From Bog-950 sp044225825 (GTDB lineage: Bacteria > Bacteroidota > Bacteroidia > Chitinophagales > LD1): 64,000 bases of DNA. The notes below the pieces were generated by a model. That model ran no database searches, was not told where the DNA came from, and saw only the letters and a list, made by a program, of their open reading frames with translations. Positions 54,122-62,549 of the stretch are shown piece by piece. Each line of letters starts with the position of its first letter. Positions within the stretch are counted from its first letter, which is position 1. The position numbers and the translations under genes are program-made. Where the stretch lies: the NCBI GenBank assembly GCA_044225825.1, contig JBGAIB010000004.1:62001-126000 (forward strand), written 5' to 3'.

Positions 54122-55780
54122 TTAGTTTCCTGCTATCTTTTGCTCAACCGTTTTTAGTACGGAAGCTTCTAATGCTACAGCCTTATCCAGCATTTGCTGC
54201 GCGTTAGCAAGCGTCTGTGTAACAAAGGCTTTATCATCGTAACCGGCGGCGTTGATCATTACATTCAGGTAAGCGCCATATACAGCCGCGCGGGCGCAAA
54301 GCGCACCCACACCTGCATCGCTAACCGAATTAGGATTTCCTGTTTCTGCCATGGCTTTGATGATGTCGAAAGATTGTAGTGATAAAGACATAACACGTAG
54401 CGGTACCTCAATGGCATACTTGGTAGCCTCCTGAATAGCTTGTTTACGGGCAGCCTTCTCGGTATCATTGCCTTTAGGCAAGCCAAAGGCGTCCATAATG
54501 CGGTTAAAGGCGCGGGTATCTTCATCTACCAGTTTCAGTAGTTGGTCTTTTATGGCTTGACCTTTCTCGGCCCAATCGCTGAACTCTTTCCAACGTTCGT
54601 CCCAGCCTTTTTTGTGGGAGCTAAGGTTTGCCACCATGGTTGCCAGAGAAACACCCAAAGCCCCTGCATAGGCAGAAATTGAACCACCACCGGGAGCGGG
54701 GGATTCGCTGGCGGTTTCATCAGCGAACTGCGTAAGGTTCATGTTCACCAGAGGGTTGGCGCTATCGTCCTGCAGCAAGTATTCGATGATCTTCTTTTTA
54801 GGGTCGAATTTGGTAAGGTCATCCAGCCCCATGCTCTTTACCGCGATCTTTATCAATTCGCTTTCGCTAACGCCGGTGCTTCGTTGTTGCTTCTCCAAAA
54901 AGTAACGTCCTGCATCCAGCATAGCTTTTAGCGGAATAAGACCTACCAATTCGCTGCCTGTAACACGCATGCCCCGGTTATAAGCGCTTTTTACACATTC
55001 ATCAAAGGCAACATGTACGGGTGTTTCGTTGATGTTGGTAAGGTTCATACTTACCTGGGCTACGCCGTATTCTGGGATAAACCAGCCTATACCTTTTACA
55101 AATTTGCAGGTGCCAGGCTGCACTACTTCTTCGCCCTTATCGTTCTTTACTTTACGACCCTGCTCGCGCACATCAAAGGCTACTGAGTTAGCACGGCGGG
55201 TTGAAGTAGTATTGAGGTTTACATTGTAGGCAACTAAAAAGTCGCGGGCGCCGATGGCGATGTTACCGCTGAGCGGGTTAAACTCAGCAGGACCGAAGTC
55301 GGGTTGCCAATCGGCCAGCTTTATCTTTTGCGCAATGCCTTCGTATTCTCCGGCACGCACGCTGGCCAGGTTTTTACGATGCGGAGCAGAAGCGGCGTAT
55401 TCATACAGGTAAACAGGGATCTTTAATTCTTTACCAACTCGTTCGCCCAGCTTTTTAGCGCAGCGGATGCAGTCCTGCATGGTGGCATTCGCTACGGGGA
55501 TAAACGGACAAACATCGGTAGCGCCAAACCGTGGGTGGGCACCGCTGTGTTTGCGCATATCAATCAACTCGGCTGCTTTGGAAATAGCACGGTAAGCAGC
55601 TTCTACTACTTCGTCTTCATCACCTACAAAAGTTATCACAGTACGGTTGGTGCCTTTACCGGGGTCTACATCTAATAAACGAACGCCTTCTACGGTTTCG
55701 ATAACGGCGGAAATTTGGTTAATAATGGCCATATCACGACCTTCACTAAAATTCGGAACGCACTCAATCAACTTCTTCAT
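54122..55780 (-). CDS. ftcD: Bifunctional formiminotransferase-cyclodeaminase
   Basis: I use the ATG at 55780, giving 552 residues (MKKLIECVPNFSEGRDMAII). The frame continues open upstream to 56161, but that part overlaps the M1 gene and does not look coding. The N-terminal and C-terminal formiminotransferase halves (about 1-330) include SGAHPRFGATDVCPFIP and TCKFVKGIGWFIPEYG. The cyclodeaminase domain (about 345-552) has SPAPGGGSISAYAGALG. It converts formimidoylglutamate and tetrahydrofolate to glutamate and methenyltetrahydrofolate in histidine breakdown. Length fits the fused form. Other hut genes are not in view. Confidence 0.92.
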   Translation of the reverse strand: MKKLIECVPNFSEGRDMAIINQISAVIETVEGVRLLDVDPGKGTNRTVITFVGDEDEVVEAAYRAISKAAELIDMRKHSGAHPRFGATDVCPFIPVANATMQDCIRCAKKLGERVGKELKIPVYLYEYAASAPHRKNLASVRAGEYEGIAQKIKLADWQPDFGPAEFNPLSGNIAIGARDFLVAYNVNLNTTSTRRANSVAFDVREQGRKVKNDKGEEVVQPGTCKFVKGIGWFIPEYGVAQVSMNLTNINETPVHVAFDECVKSAYNRGMRVTGSELVGLIPLKAMLDAGRYFLEKQQRSTGVSESELIKIAVKSMGLDDLTKFDPKKKIIEYLLQDDSANPLVNMNLTQFADETASESPAPGGGSISAYAGALGVSLATMVANLSSHKKGWDERWKEFSDWAEKGQAIKDQLLKLVDEDTRAFNRIMDAFGLPKGNDTEKAARKQAIQEATKYAIEVPLRVMSLSLQSFDIIKAMAETGNPNSVSDAGVGALCARAAVYGAYLNVMINAAGYDDKAFVTQTLANAQQMLDKAVALEASVLKTVEQKIAGN

Positions 55781-55979
55781 ATCCTTGATTTTGATGGGCG
55801 AATATAGAAAGAGGAAATAACTCAAAGGATAAGCATACTTAATCTTACACAAAGGCTCAAAGGAAAAAAGATGGATAGAAGCCGATGCCTCGGTACTAAG
55901 CTTACAAGACCTTGGTTGAAAGTCGTAAAAATGCCTACTTATACTTATTTTCTTAGCGGCTTCGTGTGAATTTAAAGGT

Positions 55980-56010
55980 TTTGTGTGCACAGATTTAGCG
56001 CTTATCTTTG
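55980..56010 (+). promoter_or_regulatory. Consensus promoter of the M1 aminopeptidase gene
   Basis: TTTG (55980-55983), 19 bases, then TATCTTTG (56003-56010) is a full match to the Bacteroidota consensus. The gene's ATG at 56019 is eight bases past the -7 box, so the transcript would be nearly leaderless. Confidence 0.7.
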
Positions 56011-56018
56011 AAAGGATT

Positions 56019-57932
56019 ATGCGTTTGTTGTTATTGCTGGGTTTCATGTGGTGTGTGGAATGGGTGAATGCCCAGGACAGGCTTACGGATATTGCCGGAG
56101 CGGAACGCAGAGGCGCAGAGGCTTTTTTTAAGGAGGAGCGTAGTGGTGCTGCCAACAACACGGATGTGGTTCAGGTTAGGCTGGAGGTGACTGTTGATCC
56201 TGCCATAAAGTATATTTCCGGTAAGGTTACCACGGGTTTTGTCGCTACTGAACAACTTGATTTTATTGAGTTTGATTTTACCGATACCCTTACGGTGGAT
56301 AGCGTATATTATCATGGCCAACCGAAAGCCTTTTCGCATCTCAATAATGTAGTACATATCGATCTCCCATCACGGTCGGAGGGTGTATTAGATTCTATCA
56401 GCGTTTATTATAGCGGAGTACCTTCTCCGTCAGGTTTTGGCAGCATAATCTATGCACAACATGACAGTTTTCCCGTGGTGTGGACCTTGTCAGAACCTTA
56501 TGGAGCTATGGATTGGTGGCCATGCAAGCAAACCTTAAAGGATAAGATCGATTCGCTGGATGTATTGGTAACCACGGTTGATACGCTGCAGGCTGCCAGT
56601 AATGGTTTGCTGGTAGATACAATAACCAGCGGCAACCTTAAAACCTTCCACTGGAAACACCGCTACCCTATAGCTACTTACCTGGTTTGTTTTGCAGTTA
56701 CTAACTACAGCGTTTACTACGATTATGTGCCTTACGGCGGCGATACGCTAAAGGTTTGGAACTACGTATATCCGGAAAGTTTTGCTGAAGCACCTGCGCA
56801 AACTGCGTATATCGTGCCTATTATGCAGCTATACGATTCGCTGTTTGGCGTGTATCCGTTTAACCACGAAAAATACGGACATGCGCAATTTGGTTGGGGT
56901 GGTGGAATGGAGCATCAGACCATCACCTTTGTAACCGATTTTGGCTTTGAGTTGATTGCACATGAACTGGCGCACCACTGGTTTGGAGATAAGGTAACCT
57001 GCAGCAGTTGGGAAGAGATTTGGTTAAATGAGGGATTTGCCACCTACCTCAGTGGTTTGTGCTACGAGCATATTGCCCCGGAATGGTGGACAGCCTTTAA
57101 ACAAACAAGAATTGAAGGAGCCTGTAACCAGCCTTCGGGCTCGGTGTGGTGCGATGATACAACCAGTGTAAGCCGCATTTTTGAACCGCATCTGTCCTAC
57201 AGTAAAGGGGCTATCGTTTTACATCAACTCCGTTATCTGTTGGGGGATAATGCCTTTTTTGCCGGTTTAAGGACCTACCTGGATGATGCAGCGCATGCCT
57301 ACAAGTTCGGAACTACCGAAAGCCTTAAAAATCATCTGGAGCAAGCTGGAAACCGCGATTTGGACGAGTATTTTAGTGACTATGTATTTGGGCGTGGTTT
57401 CCCATCCTATCAGGTAACATGGCAGCAGGATTTTGGTAATCAGGTTCAGGTAACGCTTGGGCAAACACAATCACATCCTTCGGTTTCGTTTTTCGAAATG
57501 CCTGTTCAGCTGCAGTTTATAGGGGCTGGGAAGGATACTATTATTACATTGAATGCAACTTCTGCCGGACAGGTATTTACATTTAAACTGCCCTTTGCAG
57601 TCGATTCAGTAATATTTGATCCCAACTACTGGATATTGTCATCCAACAATAGCATTACCAGAATACCCGCCTATAAGTTTAGCGGGCAGGTTTATCCCAA
57701 CCCTGTTTCGCAGCAAATTCAGCTACGGGTTGAAACAGAAGAAAGCCGTACCATGGAGGTAAAAATATTTGATATGGCAGGTGCCTTGGTTTACAGCGGC
57801 TCCATTTTTGTGCATTCCGGCTCAGAAGTGGTTAAGCTGGATGCTCCCCTGTTACAGGCGGGCGTTTATCAGCTAAGTTTGACAGTGCCCGGGAAAACCA
57901 TCAAGACCGGTTTTGTAAAGACCGCCAAATAG
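56019..57932 (+). CDS. Secreted M1-family aminopeptidase with type IX sorting domain
   Basis: The ATG at 56019 gives 637 residues and a signal peptide (MRLLLLLGFMWCVEWVNAQ). The upstream in-frame start would lie before the promoter. The M1 core has the GGGMEHQ variant of the GAMEN exopeptidase motif and the zinc site HELAHHWFGDKV with His315, Glu316, His319 and, 18 residues on, Glu338 in NEGFATY. The last 80 residues are a type A Por domain (VYPNPVSQQIQLR, VKIFDMAGALVYS, GVYQLSL). It would trim amino acids from peptides outside the cell, feeding the amino acid permease and catabolic genes. The C-terminal HEAT-like domain of large M1 enzymes is absent. Confidence 0.88.
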   Translation: MRLLLLLGFMWCVEWVNAQDRLTDIAGAERRGAEAFFKEERSGAANNTDVVQVRLEVTVDPAIKYISGKVTTGFVATEQLDFIEFDFTDTLTVDSVYYHGQPKAFSHLNNVVHIDLPSRSEGVLDSISVYYSGVPSPSGFGSIIYAQHDSFPVVWTLSEPYGAMDWWPCKQTLKDKIDSLDVLVTTVDTLQAASNGLLVDTITSGNLKTFHWKHRYPIATYLVCFAVTNYSVYYDYVPYGGDTLKVWNYVYPESFAEAPAQTAYIVPIMQLYDSLFGVYPFNHEKYGHAQFGWGGGMEHQTITFVTDFGFELIAHELAHHWFGDKVTCSSWEEIWLNEGFATYLSGLCYEHIAPEWWTAFKQTRIEGACNQPSGSVWCDDTTSVSRIFEPHLSYSKGAIVLHQLRYLLGDNAFFAGLRTYLDDAAHAYKFGTTESLKNHLEQAGNRDLDEYFSDYVFGRGFPSYQVTWQQDFGNQVQVTLGQTQSHPSVSFFEMPVQLQFIGAGKDTIITLNATSAGQVFTFKLPFAVDSVIFDPNYWILSSNNSITRIPAYKFSGQVYPNPVSQQIQLRVETEESRTMEVKIFDMAGALVYSGSIFVHSGSEVVKLDAPLLQAGVYQLSLTVPGKTIKTGFVKTAK

Positions 57933-58039
57933 AAATTTACAGCATTTTAAGCCCTTATAACCAACGTGGCCCGTTGTTTGTAACGAGTTGCTACAACTTG
58001 TTTTTTATTGCACAAATTTACCCGCACAAAGCTGAGGAT

Positions 58040-58816
58040 ATGAATGAGAAACTGGAAGCCTTTAGGCGCATCCTGAAGATAATGGATGAACTGCGGGCAC
58101 AATGCCCGTGGGACCGTAAGCAAACACTGGAATCCCTTCGTCCGCTTACCATTGAAGAAACCTACGAGTTGGGCGACGCCATACTAAAGGCAGACATGCC
58201 CGGCATAAAAGAAGAGTTGGGCGATTTGCTGTTGCACATTGTTTTCTACGCCAAAATTGGAGAGGAGAAGGGTGCTTTTGATATAGCGACGGTTATTAAT
58301 GCACTTTGCGAAAAACTGATTGTCCGTCACCCGCACATTTACGGCGACGTAAAGGTGAATAACGAAGAAGATGTAAAGCAGAATTGGGAGCAGATAAAGT
58401 TGAAGGAAAGTGGGGGTAAAAAATCGGTGTTGGGTGGCGTGCCTACCTCGTTGCCGGCGCTTATTAAAGCTTACCGCATACAAGATAAGGCAGCCCAGGT
58501 AAAGTTTGAATGGGAGAATATAGCCGATGTTTGGAAAAAGGTGGAAGAAGAAACCGGTGAATTGCACGAAGCTATTGAAACCCAAAAGCAGGAAAAGATA
58601 GAAGAGGAGTTTGGTGATTTGTTGTTTGCGCTGGTTAACTACTCCCGGTTTTTAAAGGTGGACCCGGAGGCTGCGTTGGAGCGGACTAATCTGAAATTTA
58701 TGCGGCGTTTTCAATTTATTGAACAGGAAGCTGCAAAACTGAATAAGAGCCTGAATGATATGACACTACAGGAAATGGATGCCATTTGGAACCAGGCCAA
58801 AGATCGGGGGATTTGA
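58040..58816 (+). CDS. mazG: Nucleoside triphosphate pyrophosphohydrolase MazG
   Basis: The ATG at 58040 gives 258 residues (MNEKLEAFRRILKIMDELRA), the normal MazG start. A 22-codon upstream extension does not look coding. Two MazG domains are present: the first with TIEETYELGDAIL and EELGDLLLH, the second with EEETGELHEAI and EEFGDLLFAL. These are the acidic metal-binding EExxE...ExxD motifs. It hydrolyses (d)NTPs to (d)NMP and pyrophosphate, helping to clear bad nucleotides or ppGpp-related signals. The start of the histidine kinase gene is 42 bases past its stop. Confidence 0.93.
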   Translation: MNEKLEAFRRILKIMDELRAQCPWDRKQTLESLRPLTIEETYELGDAILKADMPGIKEELGDLLLHIVFYAKIGEEKGAFDIATVINALCEKLIVRHPHIYGDVKVNNEEDVKQNWEQIKLKESGGKKSVLGGVPTSLPALIKAYRIQDKAAQVKFEWENIADVWKKVEEETGELHEAIETQKQEKIEEEFGDLLFALVNYSRFLKVDPEAALERTNLKFMRRFQFIEQEAAKLNKSLNDMTLQEMDAIWNQAKDRGI

Positions 58817-58858
58817 AAAAAATAGCGGTTACGATTATATTGGCAAAAAGCACTACGA

Positions 58859-61800
58859 TTGAACATTCCTGACTCCATACGTAAATATGTGTTGCCCTTA
58901 CTGCTGCTGGCTGCTGTGCTGGTTTCGGTATTGAAGCCTAACACCCGCGATTTACCTGCGGTAGCGTCGGATATGGAAACCCAACTCCAGGGTTTAGAGT
59001 CGCGGTTTAATCAGTTGGCAGCTATGCCGGGCTTGTTGCAGGCATTGGGGAAGGGAGATCTACAAAATGGCGCAGTGAGTAAAAAAGTGCCGGACAATCT
59101 CTACCTGTTTTTCTTCCGCAACGATTCGTTAATTAGCTGGACAAGTAATCAGGTAACCCCACCATCCGCTGCTACAACCTTTGAAGCAGGAAGTTCGTTG
59201 GTTAAACTAAAAAACGGCTGGTATTTATTGCTGATTCATTCAGCCGGTGATGGACAGCTTGTGGGTTTATCTCCGGTAAAATACGCCTACCCTTTTGAGA
59301 ACAGATTTTTGCACAGCTTGTTTTATCCAGGTTATCAGGTACCTGATAATATTGAAGTTGCAGAACAAAAGTTACCCGGTTCGTTACCGGTACGCAACCT
59401 GAAAGGGGATGTGCTTTTTAGTCTGTATGTATCAGGACAAACCAAGGGTAGTACCACCAATATACTATTGTTGATTAGTCAATTGTTGTTGGTGTTATTG
59501 GGCTTGTATTACCTCCAGGTAGCAGCTAACAAACTACGTGGAAGGTATGGTTTTGGTTTGGGGGCAGGCTTTTTAATACTGGCAGTGGTAGCGCTTAGAG
59601 CGGTTAGTCTATGGTTTCACTTCCCTTCGGAGCTTACAGGACTTGCTCTGTTTGATCCCACCCTTTACGGATCATCTGCCGCTACACCCTCCTTAGGCGA
59701 TTTGATTATTGATTGCTTATTACTTGGCTGGCTAACAGGTTACTTCATTGCTTATTTCCCCAAAGCTTCTGCACGCAAACTACCGTTGCCGGTAAACCTG
59801 TTGTTGATAGCACTACTATTCGCGCATACGGCATTAATAACCTGGATATTCAAGACGCTGGTTATTGACTCCCAAATATCATTCGAGATATACAATGTGC
59901 TGAGCCTTGGCTATTATAGCTTGCTTGGCTTTTTGTGTATCGCCATTTTGATTATTACCCATTTTGCATTGAGTTACCTGATAGTGCAGCATCTGTTGCG
60001 TCAGGGTATAGCACTTTATATTCTGGCTATCTCAGCAGGCTGTTATGCCCTCGTTTTTGCAGTAGCTGGTGTCGGCTCCGAGTTTTATGAAGCGGTAATT
60101 TTTTCTGCCGTTTGGATATTGCTGTTTTTGGTGCAACTGGTGGTGCTGTTGCGCAGCGGTCCAGACCTAAATCTTCGCAGCGTTATATTGTTTGTTGTAT
60201 CCTATGGCATCTTTGCTACTTTTCTGATTGAAAATTTATATGAGCGTAAAGAGCGTAATGATCGCATCTACTTTGCAGGTAAACTTGTAAGTGAGCGTGA
60301 TTACATGGCGGAATATTTTTTTAAGGATATAGCTGAGCGCATCTCATCAGATGTATTTATTAGAAACTTCTATGCCAACCCGCTGGTATCCACCCGCGAC
60401 ATCAGCAACCGCATTAATGCGTTGTATATGGGTGGGTATTTTAATAAGTATGACCTTAAACTGGATGCCTATGATGTGAATGGTAATTCTGTTCGTAATT
60501 ACGATTCACTGAATCTGGCGGATGTTCGGACTAAGTTAGCAGAACAGGGGGTTAAAGGAAGTGACCTTGCCTACCTAACCGATACCACCCAGAACTATTC
60601 GTATTTGTCGTTGATCGAAATTAAAGGTGATAGCACGGCGGCTGGTTACCTGGCCGTTACACTTACACCTAAAGTGTATTACAGTCAAAATGTGTATCCC
60701 GAGTTGTTGGTAGGCAGTAATGTAAACCTCTTCAATAACACCTATAACTACAATTACGCCATTTACCAGAACAATAAGTTAACGGGGCAGTATGGCGATT
60801 TCCCTTATACCTATTACTGGAATAAGGACTATCAGGTGAAAGGTGAGGAGCCTGTGTTTATTGAGGAACCCGAATGGGAACATACCGTGCAGCAGTTTAA
60901 AAACGGGAAACGGATTATTGTTTCTATTGGTCGCGAGCCTTTATTTGAACCGGTAGCTACCTTTTCCTATCTGTTTACTTTCTTTTTTATTATAGCAGGC
61001 ATTGTATTGCTGATCGTTCGACTCCAATGGGCCGATGAGAAGGAGTTGAGAGAAGGATTCAGCCTTTCGTTCCGCACCCGGATCAATTATTCGATGCTGG
61101 CGATGATTATAGTATCATTCGTAATAATTGGATTTATCACTATCAGCTTCTTTAGCCGTCAGTATGACAACTTTTATGGTGACCGCCTCTTCCGTAAAGA
61201 GAAAGCTATACATGCCAGTTTGGAGTATTTTATCCAACGCAATGCACTGGACGGCCAAAACCTGCGTACCCTGAGTAATGAATTGAATCTGGAACTGGCC
61301 AGGTTGGCGGAGATAAACACGGTCGACATCAACATTTTCGATAAAAATGGAGAGTTGTTGGTTTCCTCACAGCCAACAATCTACGAGAAAGGGTTAATCA
61401 GCAAGCGGATGAATCCGCAGGCGTACTTTTATCTGGAGAATACCCGAAGTGCCAGGGTAACAGAACAAGAGCATATAGGCGAATTAAAATATCTTGCAAC
61501 ATACTCGCCGGTGCTGGATAAAAAGGGAGAAGCCATCGCCTACATGGGTATACCCTACTTTGAACGAACCAAGGATATCAGTAATGAAGTGTCTACTTTC
61601 CTTGTAGCTTTAATGAACGTGTATGTGTTTTTATTGATAGTGGCTGCTATTCTGGCATATTTCGTTTCTACCTCGGTTACCCGCCCGCTTACCATTATTA
61701 GTGAGAAACTCCGTGTGCTAAACCTCAACCGGAAGAATGAACCTATAGAGTGGAACAGCAAAGACGAAATAGGTGTGTTGATTGGCGAGTATAACAAGAT

Positions 61801-62524
61801 GATTACGGAACTGGAGCAAAGTGCCCAGAAATTGGCGAAGGGCGAAAGAGAGAGTGCCTGGCGCGAAATGGCCAAGCAAATTGCCCATGAGATAAAGAAT
61901 CCGCTCACCCCGATGAAACTCAGCATTCAGTACTTGCAACGGGCAATTGATGAAGGGAATCCGAACATTGAACAATTAGCGAAAAAAGTGGCCCGTACAC
62001 TTGAGGAGCAGATTGAGAACCTGTCCTCCATTGCCACAGCATTTAGCACCTTTGCTAAAATGCCAAAGCCCGAGAATGAGATCATTAACCTGAATGATTT
62101 GCTAAAGGGTATCGCCGATTTATTTAACCGCGAAGGCAATGCACAGGTTGATTTTGAATCAGGTGTAGATTCGCCGCTGGTTTTTGCTGATAAGAACCAA
62201 TTGATAAGCGTATTTAATAACCTGGTGAAGAATGCCGTACAAAGCATTCCCGAAGAGCGCAATGGCTATGTGGATGTGAAAATTTCAGCAGAAGACGGTT
62301 GGGTATTGGTGGCTGTTAAGGATAACGGGCAGGGCATACCGAAAGAAAATTATAACAATGTGTTTGTTCCTAATTTTACCACTAAATCATCAGGCACAGG
62401 TTTGGGATTAGCCATCTGCAAGCAAATTATTGACGGCAGCGGCGGAACTATCTGGTTCGAATCAATAGAAGGAGAAGGGACGGTGTTTTATGTGCGCCTG
62501 AAGCAAATGAAGGAAATGGATTAG
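58859..62524 (+). CDS. Large multi-domain sensor histidine kinase (NtrY-like), orphan
   Basis: The frame starts at a TTG (58859); the next ATG would delete the first membrane segment, so TTG is favoured. The 1221 residues have one N-terminal helix, an extracellular loop, a cluster of about eight helices (about 195-450), and a large sensor-like region (about 450-700). Two further helices near 700-770, a second sensor region and a helix near 920-945 follow. HAMP-like residues lead to HisKA His1010 in IAHEIKNPLTPMK, N-box NNLVKNAVQS and G-boxes VKDNGQGIP and GTGLGLAI. The H-box is NtrY-like. No response regulator adjoins it. Confidence 0.88.
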   Translation: MNIPDSIRKYVLPLLLLAAVLVSVLKPNTRDLPAVASDMETQLQGLESRFNQLAAMPGLLQALGKGDLQNGAVSKKVPDNLYLFFFRNDSLISWTSNQVTPPSAATTFEAGSSLVKLKNGWYLLLIHSAGDGQLVGLSPVKYAYPFENRFLHSLFYPGYQVPDNIEVAEQKLPGSLPVRNLKGDVLFSLYVSGQTKGSTTNILLLISQLLLVLLGLYYLQVAANKLRGRYGFGLGAGFLILAVVALRAVSLWFHFPSELTGLALFDPTLYGSSAATPSLGDLIIDCLLLGWLTGYFIAYFPKASARKLPLPVNLLLIALLFAHTALITWIFKTLVIDSQISFEIYNVLSLGYYSLLGFLCIAILIITHFALSYLIVQHLLRQGIALYILAISAGCYALVFAVAGVGSEFYEAVIFSAVWILLFLVQLVVLLRSGPDLNLRSVILFVVSYGIFATFLIENLYERKERNDRIYFAGKLVSERDYMAEYFFKDIAERISSDVFIRNFYANPLVSTRDISNRINALYMGGYFNKYDLKLDAYDVNGNSVRNYDSLNLADVRTKLAEQGVKGSDLAYLTDTTQNYSYLSLIEIKGDSTAAGYLAVTLTPKVYYSQNVYPELLVGSNVNLFNNTYNYNYAIYQNNKLTGQYGDFPYTYYWNKDYQVKGEEPVFIEEPEWEHTVQQFKNGKRIIVSIGREPLFEPVATFSYLFTFFFIIAGIVLLIVRLQWADEKELREGFSLSFRTRINYSMLAMIIVSFVIIGFITISFFSRQYDNFYGDRLFRKEKAIHASLEYFIQRNALDGQNLRTLSNELNLELARLAEINTVDINIFDKNGELLVSSQPTIYEKGLISKRMNPQAYFYLENTRSARVTEQEHIGELKYLATYSPVLDKKGEAIAYMGIPYFERTKDISNEVSTFLVALMNVYVFLLIVAAILAYFVSTSVTRPLTIISEKLRVLNLNRKNEPIEWNSKDEIGVLIGEYNKMITELEQSAQKLAKGERESAWREMAKQIAHEIKNPLTPMKLSIQYLQRAIDEGNPNIEQLAKKVARTLEEQIENLSSIATAFSTFAKMPKPENEIINLNDLLKGIADLFNREGNAQVDFESGVDSPLVFADKNQLISVFNNLVKNAVQSIPEERNGYVDVKISAEDGWVLVAVKDNGQGIPKENYNNVFVPNFTTKSSGTGLGLAICKQIIDGSGGTIWFESIEGEGTVFYVRLKQMKEMD

Positions 62525-62549
62525 CATTTGCAGGCTTAAATTAAAGTAG

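Noticed and set aside
55781..56161. A 127-codon N-terminal extension of the formiminotransferase gene
   Set aside because: It overlaps the promoter and start of the M1 gene on the other strand, and its sequence lacks the family's features. The known family start (MKKLIECVPNFSEGRD) is at 55780.
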